From IMG/VR virus record IMGVR_UViG_3300021964_000504, positions 1 through 24,723 of that record: a stretch of 24,723 bases of DNA; one strand, given 5' to 3'. Of the stretch, positions 8,733-16,360 are shown piece after piece. The DNA is from a virus. Every line of letters begins with the position of its first letter. The first letter of the stretch is position 1. Made by a program: the position numbers and the translations under genes. A model generated the notes under the pieces. That model saw only the letters and a list, made by a program, of their open reading frames with translations, was not told where the DNA came from and ran no database searches.

Positions 8733-11700
8733 AATATAAGAGACCATTCATCTACAATTTCGCCCATAAGTTCTGCACTGACTGTTTCGCCCACTGGGCC
8801 AGTTGATTCAATCCACTCTGTGCCTGTGTAAACTTCTGCTATACTTTCGTCGGTATTGTATCTAAATTCGCCAGTCTCTGGGCCTGATCTTCTACTAGCA
8901 GTGTCACCTGCTGTAATTGCAACGGCGCCCGTGCCTGCAATTTTGACGTAGCCAAATCCGGATGACTGTAAAAGTAAGGCACCTGCAATAGTATTTGTAA
9001 TTTTATTATCTACAAGATTAGTACTGTCTATAATAACAGAACCTGTGCCATTTCTTTGTAAATCTATGTCGCTATTTGAAACCGTTGTGCTAATAACATT
9101 AGCATCAATAGTAATGTCATCTACCTGCAATGCTAATAAATTTACACTATCAGTTATAGACGCAGTTTGTGCATTGTTATTGTAAAAATATAATGTGTTG
9201 TCTGTATTGCCTGCTGTTATTTTTGTTCTGTAGTTATCGCTGAATATTCCGCTAAATGCAGTGTTTGCTGTAGAGTATCCTTCAAACAAATTAAACGAAG
9301 TGTTATATCTTAAACTACCTGATAATGTTGTACGATCACCAGTTGTGCCCACTGGTAAAATTAAACTGCCGGTTGTATTGATTTTTGTTTTGTTAGATGC
9401 ACTATCTAATACAATATCAGCAGTATCAGTTGAAAGTATATTATCAATAAATTTACTGTCTGCAAAAAATGTTTTACCAGTGCCGTCGGCACGAAGTTCT
9501 AAATTAGAATTAGAAACAGTAGTAGTAATATAATTGTCATTTATTTCTATATTGTTTAACACAACTAATTCGTTTAAATCAAGACTTGTGTCTACTATAA
9601 CATTATTTGCAGATACGGTTCCTTGGACACTAATGTTATTAGGAATATCAACATTTTCTTTGAATATTACATTACCAGTTCCGCTTGCACGTAATTCTAA
9701 ATCTGCATTTGAAACTGTAGTTGTTACAACATTTCCTAATACAGATATCGATTCAAAAAATCCATCTCTACTATTAATATTACTAACTGTGCCGTTGCCA
9801 GTAATATTTAAATTTCCTGTCTGATTAACTGCACCTATTACTGTGTTTGTTCCGGTAATATTTGTGCTTGTAAATGTAGTAAGTCCGACGACTGTTAAAT
9901 CATTGTCAATAACAGTATTGTTAGAGTCAATTAATAAAATGCCGTTTCCATTAGCTGTCAATTCTAAGTTTGAATTAGAAACTGTAGTTGTTATAAAGTT
10001 GTCGTCAATTTGAATATTATTTCTTACAACCAAATCATTTATATCTAAACTTGTATCTACGTCGATGTTACCAGCAAAGAACGTTCCGTTAACAGTTAAA
10101 TCATTTTCTACTTCTACATCTTTATCTAGCGATACTACTCCGGTTCCTGCTGCCTTAAGTTCTAAGTCTGCATTAGATACAGTAGTAGTAATGTAGTTGT
10201 CATTAATTTGCACATCTTCAAATTCTGTTGCAGAATTAATTACGGTTTTTCCTGTAATAGATACATTGCCTGTAACGTCTATATTGCCTGTAGTTGTTCT
10301 TACACCAGTGTGTGTTAGCTCCCCGCTTAGAGACGTTGTACGCAAGTCTGTGACACCATTAATAGTAGTATTGTTGTCAAAGACTGCATTGTCAGAAACA
10401 TTTATATTTCCGGTACCATTAGCAAGTAACTCTAAGTTTGCATTAGATTGTGTGGTAGTGATAACATTATCGCTTATGGATATGTCATCTATAGTAAGTT
10501 CACTTAAAAATATATTTTTCCACTGCTTTGATATAGTGCCTAAATTATAAGTGTTTGTTATTGAAGGAATAATATTACTTGTGATTTCTGCTTCAAAGTC
10601 AACTGTGTCTCCGGTTGCATTACCAAGAGTAAAATTAGCACCCGACATTGTAAAGTTGCCTGTCATAGACAGGTTGCTTTGCATATTAACATCATTAGTA
10701 AAATTAATTGTGCCTGATGCCGCTGCAATATTACCATCGCCAATTAATGCGCTGATAGTATTATCTTGTATTCTCCAGTTTCCTGTTTCAATTTTTTCTG
10801 CATTGATAAAAGTTTCATCTCCGCCTGTGTTTACAGTTATACTAGAAATTCCTGTAAGAGCTACATCACTGTCGCTCAAACTGGTTGTTCCTTTATCAAA
10901 GTCTACAACAAAAGCATCGCCAACTCTAAAGTTTCCGCCGGCGTCTTGGCTAGTATAATATATTTTACCGGAGTTTAGTTCAACAGTTTCGTTAGCTTCT
11001 ATAACAAGTGTTGCATCATTTGAAACGTTTTTGCCTGCACCTATGTAAGCAAAGTTATGATTAATAAGGTACATTAGTGTTTCGTCGCCGTCGGCTTCTG
11101 CACCTATATTTCCGTATACACTTGCTGATCCTATAGAGCGCAATTCTGCACCTTTGTTTATGGTGCTTCCGTCTTGGTTTACTCTACCTACTGCATCATT
11201 AAATGCATACAGTCCTCTGTTTGCAAAATATGAAAAACAGTTTAACCACTCTACTCTTACACCGCCTGTCATCGACAGTGCATCAACACCGGGTGTTATA
11301 AATGTACAACTGTGAAATAGCATTGCAGCGTCAGCACTTGCACTATTCACATCTGTGCCGTCTACTAATGCTCCTTTACCTGCGTCACCGCTTGCAAACC
11401 CTCTTGGATCGGTTGCACTAGTTGCAGAGCCTTGTGTAATAACAGTAATGTTTCTAATATATGGAGAACGTGTTGTTGTAATTGCGTTGCTGGCAAATCT
11501 AAACGCATAACCTTTATCGTTTATGCTATCATAGTAAAAATCTTTTATGGTTAGGTCTTCTACAGTAGTTTCGCCGGTCATTAAAAATACATCTTCGCTT
11601 TGCGTAGAAGTGGTTGGCCTAATAATAGTGTTTCTTAAATCAAAACCTTTGACTGTAGTATTTGAAGGCACTGTTAATGGTAGTTCTTCTTGATAGTCAC

Positions 11701-12754
11701 CTGCCATTACATAGATTACTGTTGGTCCGCCGCTACTAGAATCAGCAACACTTAGAGCGTGTTTAATAGTTGCAAACGGTCCTTGAGGATGGTCTCCTCT
11801 GTTAGCATCTGATCCGTTAACTGATACATAAAATATATTACCTACGGGTGTTCCTATGTCTACTCCGCCAATTTGAACTGCGGCTGTGTTGATATCTAAT
11901 CCGTTTAATAAAACTGACTTTACTTCAGTCCATTGCTTACTGGGCGATCCTAAATTATAGGTTCCTGATTGGTCTGGAATAATATTACTAGCTATTTCGC
12001 CATTTAATATTATGTCGTCTGTGTTTTCATCACCTAATGTGATGTCTCCATCAAATGTTACATCTCCGGTTGCGTGTAGTCCTCCGGTGATATTAGTATC
12101 TGCATAAATGTCTAACTCGCCTGTGCCGCCCGGGGATAAATCAATATTACTATTAGAATGTGTGGTGCTGATATTGTTTTGATCTATACGAACATTTTCT
12201 AACTGCACAGCTCTGCTAATTGCAACATCTTGACTAATTGTTAGGTTAGTTGTAGATACAGTGCCTGTTGCATTTATGGCAGCAGTAGTTGTAGTGCCAT
12301 CAATTGTTAGATTATTTTCAATAAGCGTGTTGGCTAATATTATATTGCCAGTGCCATTTGCAGTTAGTTGTAAATTTGTGTTAGCAGTGTATGTTGATAG
12401 AACGTTATCGTTAATATCTATATCAGCAGTTTGTAAACGCGGTATATTAACATAATTTCCAGCACTTATAATAATATCGCCTGTCGGTACTTCTATTCTG
12501 CTGTTTGTAAATTCAAAATTTCCAATATTAGCAATAGTAGTTGCTATTAAATTTGTAGTTTGTGCAGTACCTAATATTGATAAATCTCTACTAGGAGTCT
12601 CAGTGTTAATGCCAATTCTATTATTATTAACATCGAAATAAAGTAAAGTAGATGCAGGATCAAACCTATCGTTACTAAACGCTAGATCTATACCGTTTCT
12701 TTCTAAGTTGGCTTCTAAGAGCGGCCCTGATATTCTACCTAATTGTCTTGACAT
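8726..12754 (-). CDS. Giant fiber-like structural protein with beta-helix and repeats (1342 residues)
   Basis: The ATG follows TAGGAATTACAGT, with AGGA as ribosome binding site. The N-terminus (QLGRISGPLLEANLERNG) and most blocks match the 1719-residue gene, so the two are paralogues in tandem. Residues about 305-515 hold the beta-helix-like block (FYVSVNGSDANRG, RSPYIRNITV). Eight copies of a motif like YITTTVSNSNLEL-ADGTG are spread along the chain, and one pair of larger units (starting DTSLDINDL and DTSLDLNEL) repeats at 155 residues. Two RP-GxxRYN-type motifs lie near the C-terminus, which ends SLILG. Unlike the paralogue it lacks the LamG domain and the extra insertion in the beta-helix. 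It is probably a fiber or virion decoration; location is not provable from sequence. Confidence 0.9.
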   Translation of the reverse strand: MSRQLGRISGPLLEANLERNGIDLAFSNDRFDPASTLLYFDVNNNRIGINTETPSRDLSILGTAQTTNLIATTIANIGNFEFTNSRIEVPTGDIIISAGNYVNIPRLQTADIDINDNVLSTYTANTNLQLTANGTGNIILANTLIENNLTIDGTTTTAAINATGTVSTTNLTISQDVAISRAVQLENVRIDQNNISTTHSNSNIDLSPGGTGELDIYADTNITGGLHATGDVTFDGDITLGDENTDDIILNGEIASNIIPDQSGTYNLGSPSKQWTEVKSVLLNGLDINTAAVQIGGVDIGTPVGNIFYVSVNGSDANRGDHPQGPFATIKHALSVADSSSGGPTVIYVMAGDYQEELPLTVPSNTTVKGFDLRNTIIRPTTSTQSEDVFLMTGETTVEDLTIKDFYYDSINDKGYAFRFASNAITTTRSPYIRNITVITQGSATSATDPRGFASGDAGKGALVDGTDVNSASADAAMLFHSCTFITPGVDALSMTGGVRVEWLNCFSYFANRGLYAFNDAVGRVNQDGSTINKGAELRSIGSASVYGNIGAEADGDETLMYLINHNFAYIGAGKNVSNDATLVIEANETVELNSGKIYYTSQDAGGNFRVGDAFVVDFDKGTTSLSDSDVALTGISSITVNTGGDETFINAEKIETGNWRIQDNTISALIGDGNIAAASGTINFTNDVNMQSNLSMTGNFTMSGANFTLGNATGDTVDFEAEITSNIIPSITNTYNLGTISKQWKNIFLSELTIDDISISDNVITTTQSNANLELLANGTGNINVSDNAVFDNNTTINGVTDLRTTSLSGELTHTGVRTTTGNIDVTGNVSITGKTVINSATEFEDVQINDNYITTTVSNADLELKAAGTGVVSLDKDVEVENDLTVNGTFFAGNIDVDTSLDINDLVVRNNIQIDDNFITTTVSNSNLELTANGNGILLIDSNNTVIDNDLTVVGLTTFTSTNITGTNTVIGAVNQTGNLNITGNGTVSNINSRDGFFESISVLGNVVTTTVSNADLELRASGTGNVIFKENVDIPNNISVQGTVSANNVIVDTSLDLNELVVLNNIEINDNYITTTVSNSNLELRADGTGKTFFADSKFIDNILSTDTADIVLDSASNKTKINTTGSLILPVGTTGDRTTLSGSLRYNTSFNLFEGYSTANTAFSGIFSDNYRTKITAGNTDNTLYFYNNNAQTASITDSVNLLALQVDDITIDANVISTTVSNSDIDLQRNGTGSVIIDSTNLVDNKITNTIAGALLLQSSGFGYVKIAGTGAVAITAGDTASRRSGPETGEFRYNTDESIAEVYTGTEWIESTGPVGETVSAELMGEIVDEWSLILG

Positions 12755-12775
12755 ACTGTAATTCCTATACAGTAT
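12753..12775 (-). promoter_or_regulatory. 8-bp inverted repeat with ribosome binding site in its loop
   Basis: ATACTGTA and TACAGTAT flank a 7-base loop TAGGAAT that holds the AGGA ribosome binding site; the downstream arm includes the first two bases of the ATG and the upstream arm overlaps the late promoter box. Because late transcription would start about at the upstream arm, the RNA hairpin may not form in mRNA from this promoter, though it could in readthrough transcripts. Confidence 0.45.
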
Positions 12776-12780
12776 TTATT
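12773..12780 (-). promoter_or_regulatory. T4-type late promoter (AATAAATA)
   Basis: The minus strand reads CCAATAAATACTGTATAGG in the short gap between the 166-residue gene and the 1342-residue gene, so the giant fiber gene probably has its own late transcript. It shares ATAAATACT with two other promoters in the window. Confidence 0.55.
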
Positions 12781-12784
12781 GGAT

Positions 12785-13285
12785 TTACTTGTCAAAGTTG
12801 TGTAGTACTGTTACTGCTTTGCCAATAGGTACAGCAGTACCAAAATTTAGATAGTAGCCTGCAGGCTTTCCGCCTGGATTTTGTACTACTGTGTAGTTAG
12901 TGTTTGATATTTGGAAAACGTTTTCAACAAAAACTAAAATTGCTTGTGCGCTTTCTGGTGCTGGATAATCACTGTCGCCGTTGTTAAGTGGCCCGAATAA
13001 TGTTTCAACAGAATCACCAACTCCAAGATTTTGTTGAACTATGGCCCTTGGTTCTTTGTACCTTAGTTTGCGCCATTGATCGCCTTGTCTAACTTCAAAG
13101 TCATCTAGTTCTACATTATATCTTAGATATCCGTTAAGAGGATAAAAAGGTCTATTTTCAGTTCTACCTTTTGGAACTAGTACACCTTTCTTGGAGTCGA
13201 GAATAATTTGATCATTTGTGTCATACTGAACTCCGCTGCCTCTAATACTGCGTAAGTTTGTAGTTTGACGTTTTATTAATCTCAT
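12785..13285 (-). CDS. Fiber-associated structural protein with RP-GxxRYN motif
   Basis: This encodes 166 residues. The ATG lies one base after the stop of the upstream gene, with GGAAG inside that gene's last codons as ribosome binding site, so translation is likely coupled. Residues 36-71 (LVPKG, RPFYPLNGYLRYN, then W71) match a motif that occurs twice near the C-terminus of each giant fiber protein and is common in phage fiber proteins. The C-terminal half (AILVFVENVFQISNTNYTVV, ending VLHNFDK) resembles a short beta domain seen in phage tail and fiber proteins. Probably a small fiber or fiber-connecting subunit; the exact role is unknown. Confidence 0.8.
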   Translation of the reverse strand: MRLIKRQTTNLRSIRGSGVQYDTNDQIILDSKKGVLVPKGRTENRPFYPLNGYLRYNVELDDFEVRQGDQWRKLRYKEPRAIVQQNLGVGDSVETLFGPLNNGDSDYPAPESAQAILVFVENVFQISNTNYTVVQNPGGKPAGYYLNFGTAVPIGKAVTVLHNFDK

Positions 13286-13286
13286 G

Positions 13287-13625
13287 TTAAACTTCCAAGT
13301 AACTTACTGTTGCACTTAAATTAGTTGGAGATTCACCTAGTATGATAATGCTGTCGCCAGCCTCTAAAATAACCTTTTCACTATCAAATGTAAACGTTTC
13401 ACCTGCAGGAAGAATCAATGCTCTAATAACCATATTTTGGTCGCCTTTTGGTTCCCCGTTTGGTACAAAGTGCATATCAAAGTTTGTTTCACCGTCTTCT
13501 TCGTGATCTGGATTTGGTAGCCAAGTATTACAAATCATTATAGTTGTAATTGCATACCTTTTTCCTGCTGGCACAGTTAATAGTGTTGTATCTGTACTAA
13601 GTATTAATGCATTTTCTATTGCCAT
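13287..13625 (-). CDS. Small beta-rich structural protein, paralogue of the 109-residue protein at 3099-3428
   Basis: This encodes 112 residues. The ATG follows AAAGGAAATAATA. The sequence is rich in predicted beta strands (TTLLTVPAGKRYAITTIMIC, LILPAGETFTFD, ILEAGDSIIILG, ATVSYLEV) and looks like one compact beta sandwich. The same block order is found in the 109-residue protein beside the other giant fiber gene. There is no signal peptide, membrane segment or catalytic motif. A virion surface role is inferred from position and paralogy. Confidence 0.8.
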   Translation of the reverse strand: MAIENALILSTDTTLLTVPAGKRYAITTIMICNTWLPNPDHEEDGETNFDMHFVPNGEPKGDQNMVIRALILPAGETFTFDSEKVILEAGDSIIILGESPTNLSATVSYLEV

Positions 13626-13636
13626 TATTATTTCCT

Positions 13637-14611
13637 TTAAAACAACATACTGTAAACTAACGATCTGTTGTTGCTTATTATTTCATCTCTTGTACTAGAA
13701 CTATTTACAAAATATAGTCCAGTGTTGCCTGTATCTTCGACTTTAGAATAAATTTTAATACCGTCGCTTGGTGTAGTTGGTTCTAATGCTGGATCATCTA
13801 TACTAGGAGTAGCGTTTATATGCATTTGATCATTTATTCTAACTGATCCGGTACCAGGAGCAGCTAGAATTAAATCAGCATTTGATTCTACTGCTTCAAT
13901 CTTAGTTCCTGCTATCCTAATATCGTTTAATTCTATTCTGTTTGCAAAAAACTGTGCAACCGGAACATCATTAACTCCAATGTCTACATAACTTGCATTT
14001 CCAGTTACTTCGTCGTCGTGTGTTTCTACGAATGTTTTTGTTAATGTGCCTTCATCAATTCTGCTTTGGAATGTTGTTGCTAGTACAGTTGATACGTAGT
14101 CGTCTACATATTTTTTATTTGGAATATGGTCGTCATCTGTAACTTGTGCTTCATAGTTTGCAGTTCCAGTTACGCTTACTACACCTGTACCAGTATTAAT
14201 CAAGTACAAGTCGCTGCCACCTGTAGAAATACTGTTTGTTCTTATTCCTGTTAAGTCGCCGCTTAAATCTTTAAAGTGCCAGCCACCTTGTTTTAGTGTT
14301 TCTGTATTTGGATCTAACCAAGTTACATCTTCGTCAAAAACAAATCGCTGATTTTCTAAAGATCCTCGGTCTATTTCAAGACCAGACTCGTCTAAACTTA
14401 TACCAGAACCTGTCTCGCCATCATTTAAAATTATGATGTTATCGTTAATAGATGTGTCAGTGGACTCAATAACAGTTTGAGTCCCTCTGACTTCTAAATC
14501 TCCTGTAACAACTACTTTTCCGTTAGCAACACCGGTGTTTAATTCTATTTCGCCGCCGTCGGTAACTTTGATATAGTAGTTGCCATTAGGTACATTAACA
14601 AAACGAGACAT
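13637..14611 (-). CDS. Structural protein with fiber-type repeats (324 residues)
   Basis: The ATG follows TAATAGGACTATTAA. Residues about 35-90 (GDLEVRGTQTVIESTDTSIN, then DNIIILNDGETGSG) are a segment type common in tail-fiber proteins of marine T4-like phages, and residues near 240-262 (SNADLILAAPGTGSVRIND) match the repeat motif of the giant fiber genes. A central IPNKKYVDDYV stretch is also fiber-like. It sits second in the unit started by the promoter at 15166-15173. I infer a fiber or baseplate-associated structural subunit that shares building blocks with the giant proteins. Confidence 0.8.
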   Translation of the reverse strand: MSRFVNVPNGNYYIKVTDGGEIELNTGVANGKVVVTGDLEVRGTQTVIESTDTSINDNIIILNDGETGSGISLDESGLEIDRGSLENQRFVFDEDVTWLDPNTETLKQGGWHFKDLSGDLTGIRTNSISTGGSDLYLINTGTGVVSVTGTANYEAQVTDDDHIPNKKYVDDYVSTVLATTFQSRIDEGTLTKTFVETHDDEVTGNASYVDIGVNDVPVAQFFANRIELNDIRIAGTKIEAVESNADLILAAPGTGSVRINDQMHINATPSIDDPALEPTTPSDGIKIYSKVEDTGNTGLYFVNSSSTRDEIISNNRSLVYSMLF

Positions 14612-14623
14612 TTAATAGTCCTA

Positions 14624-15073
14624 TTAGATTGCTGTTAATCTTAAAACAGTTTCTGTAGAATCATCTTCAACAGCCCAAGTATACTTATTGTTGTTAAAGT
14701 CTCTTGCAGTTCTGTTATATAATTTTTTAATTCTAACTTGGCCTTCGTCAGTTGTACCGTTTATAGATATTTCATCAGCACCTAAAGTACCAGCTGCTTT
14801 GTCTACTAAAGTACAAGTACCAACATTGCCTGTTCCTACTGTGCCGTCACGTTGTGTTCCGTCAGCATATACTGCTGTACCTGTTTTTAGATCGTTTACA
14901 ACAAACTTGCTCGGGCTACGCTGTTGTAAAAGTATTCCTGATTCAGTTTCGGCGTTTGCTCCAACTTGCACATTGATTGCAATATTGAAAAAAGTATCAT
15001 TTAACGGTGCAAAACGTGCATCGTCTGCATCGGCTAATCTGCCGAAGTATCTTTTATTAATTGGTCTTCCCAT
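14624..15073 (-). CDS. Conserved structural protein with N-terminal GRPINKRYFG motif
   Basis: This encodes 149 residues. The start is well supported by AATAGGAGAAAAAA before the ATG. The N-terminus GRPINKRYFG and the C-terminal block KKLYNRTARDFNNNKYTW are, from memory, characteristic of a small protein family conserved in structural regions of cyanophages and related marine myoviruses. The chain is beta-rich and Gly/Thr-rich. It is the first gene after a late promoter with a structured leader, so high late expression is likely. Function beyond virion structure is unknown. Confidence 0.8.
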   Translation of the reverse strand: MGRPINKRYFGRLADADDARFAPLNDTFFNIAINVQVGANAETESGILLQQRSPSKFVVNDLKTGTAVYADGTQRDGTVGTGNVGTCTLVDKAAGTLGADEISINGTTDEGQVRIKKLYNRTARDFNNNKYTWAVEDDSTETVLRLTAI

Positions 15074-15165
15074 TTTTTTCTCCTATTATGTTTGACGTTC
15101 TAAGTCTACGCGGTGGGTCCGCATAAGTCCTCAAAGTCTTTGAGGAACATCCTCGTTGACACAAG
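15074..15165 (-). promoter_or_regulatory. Structured 5' leader of the 149-residue structural gene
   Basis: The leader can form a strong hairpin TCCTCAAA-GAC-TTTGAGGA (15128-15146, 8 bp) and a second one GCGG-ACCCA-CCGC (15110-15122, extendable by a wobble and an A-T pair). The ribosome binding site AGGAGA follows in an A-rich unpaired stretch. Like the leader at 8593-8695 it is about 100 bases long with hairpins upstream of a strong ribosome binding site, but the two share no obvious sequence. Confidence 0.5.
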
Positions 15166-15173
15166 TATTTATC
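15166..15173 (-). promoter_or_regulatory. T4-type late promoter (GATAAATA)
   Basis: The minus strand reads AAGATAAATACTTGTG just after the stop of the 371-residue gene and about 100 bases before the ATG of the 149-residue gene. It overlaps a short inverted repeat, ATCTTA/TAAGAT, at 15171-15183. Confidence 0.65.
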
Positions 15174-15182
15174 TTATTAAGA

Positions 15183-16298
15183 TTAATTTAAAAACTTCAA
15201 TTTAGAATGCAGATTTTCACACAGGTGCCTGTACACGAATATTAATTGGTTCTTGTTATGTAAGAGCCGTTGTTTATTTTCTAACATATAATCTTGCCAG
15301 TAACTTACTGGTTTTGTGCAAAATTTTTCAATTTGATCAACAAACATTTTTTCTCTTTTTATAACATCTAATTCTGTATCGTAAGAAAGATCAAAAATAT
15401 CGTCAAACATATCAAAATGTTGATTCTGTAAACTTTTAACTTGAAATGGTGTCCCAAAGACTAGTGGTAATTGAAAGTAGAAAAAAGGTTTTGCTGTTTT
15501 TTCTGTAAAATGTGCTCTGTCAGACAATGTTTGTGTTCTATACTTCTCTTGATACATCCATCCAACGTGTGTTTCCTGTACTACATTCAAACAAACTTTA
15601 TCTAATCCTCCTGTTTCAACTTCCCATTGATCAGAATCTGGATGTCCTAGTGTTACAGGAAATCTATCATGCAGGTCTTGCGGTATAATATTAAGCCACG
15701 GTTTGCTCCACTGCTCATTTTCTTTGTCAAAATATTTTTTACAGTCCTCGTGCCAGCCGCACGACACATAACCTTTTGTATCTAGTTGTCGAGATAGCAA
15801 ATCAGCAGTAATCCTAACTCGAGAATATCTTGCTCTTCTTGCTAAACTACTAAACAACGTATTTTTTTCGGCAACTGATTCTTCAAATTGTTTGTACTTT
15901 CTTGTGTTTAAGCAATTATAAAAGAACGGACTTTGTGCAAAATGATAAGGTTTACTGCCTTTTTGATATAATTCAAATCCGCCGTCTATAACAAGAATAT
16001 TATTCCATCCTTCTTCATTTAAATAGTCACAAACACTATTCCATACAAGCGAATGCATGACTTCAAATTCGTAAACTAGTATTATGTTTTTGTTTGTTAA
16101 ATTTGTGTTGTCTTTTTTAAATTTTTTGTTTGCTCTTTGCGTCATAGACACAAGCATATCTTCTTGGATGTCAAGATAATTAATTACAAAAATATCGTCA
16201 GGTAATAGAGTACTTAATTTGTCCCAGTCAAGTTCAGTATTCATTTTATCTATTGACTGCGATTCGTGGTAAAGTTGCATATGGTATTTATAGTGCAA
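15183..16298 (-). CDS. Putative glycosyltransferase-like protein (exostosin/GT10-like viral family)
   Basis: The longest frame has 371 residues, but a late promoter lies inside its first codons, so translation probably starts at Met7 (16280) or Met19 (16244). No clear Shine-Dalgarno sequence precedes any of the three. Residues about 149-182 (FSSLARRARYSR, GYVSCGW) and 238-307 (NVVQETH, HFTEKTAKPF, a G-x-P turn at 282-284, FDMFDDIFDLSYD) fit a pattern I know from virus-encoded proteins; the E...FTEK...P...G order resembles the donor-binding region of GT-B fold glycosyltransferases such as GT10 and exostosin. The gene stands alone between the gp23 terminator and the next late promoter, like an inserted accessory gene. 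Enzyme activity is inference. Confidence 0.7.
   Translation of the reverse strand: MHYKYHMQLYHESQSIDKMNTELDWDKLSTLLPDDIFVINYLDIQEDMLVSMTQRANKKFKKDNTNLTNKNIILVYEFEVMHSLVWNSVCDYLNEEGWNNILVIDGGFELYQKGSKPYHFAQSPFFYNCLNTRKYKQFEESVAEKNTLFSSLARRARYSRVRITADLLSRQLDTKGYVSCGWHEDCKKYFDKENEQWSKPWLNIIPQDLHDRFPVTLGHPDSDQWEVETGGLDKVCLNVVQETHVGWMYQEKYRTQTLSDRAHFTEKTAKPFFYFQLPLVFGTPFQVKSLQNQHFDMFDDIFDLSYDTELDVIKREKMFVDQIEKFCTKPVSYWQDYMLENKQRLLHNKNQLIFVYRHLCENLHSKLKFLN
16285..16292 (-). promoter_or_regulatory. T4-type late promoter (TATAAATA, perfect match)
   Basis: The minus strand reads CACTATAAATACCATATG. It is identical to the T4 late-promoter consensus and lies about 20 bases after the gp23 terminator. 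An ATG (Met7 of the 371-residue frame) begins four bases behind the box. Confidence 0.75.
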
Positions 16299-16310
16299 GA
16301 TATTCTAGTC

Positions 16311-16339
16311 AAAAAAATAGGACCCTAAGGTCCTATTTT
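16311..16339 (-). terminator. Strong intrinsic terminator after the major capsid gene
   Basis: On the minus strand AAAATAGGACC-TTAG-GGTCCTATTTT forms an 11-bp perfect stem with a 4-base loop and runs into seven T residues. It lies 21 bases after the gp23 stop codon. This should end the highly expressed capsid transcript before the 371-residue gene. Confidence 0.9.
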
Positions 16340-16360
16340 CCGTTTTATAAAATATAAAAC

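Noticed and set aside
10036-10406. Two TATAAATG sequences on the minus strand (10036-10043 and 10399-10406)
   Set aside because: Both lie within the coding sequence of the 1342-residue gene and deviate from the late promoter box at the last base; no gene starts behind them.
3419-15095. Many plus-strand frames of 60-160 codons across the fiber genes
   Set aside because: They lie opposite long, repeat-rich, clearly coding minus-strand genes, have low-complexity hydrophobic products, and lack convincing start signals.
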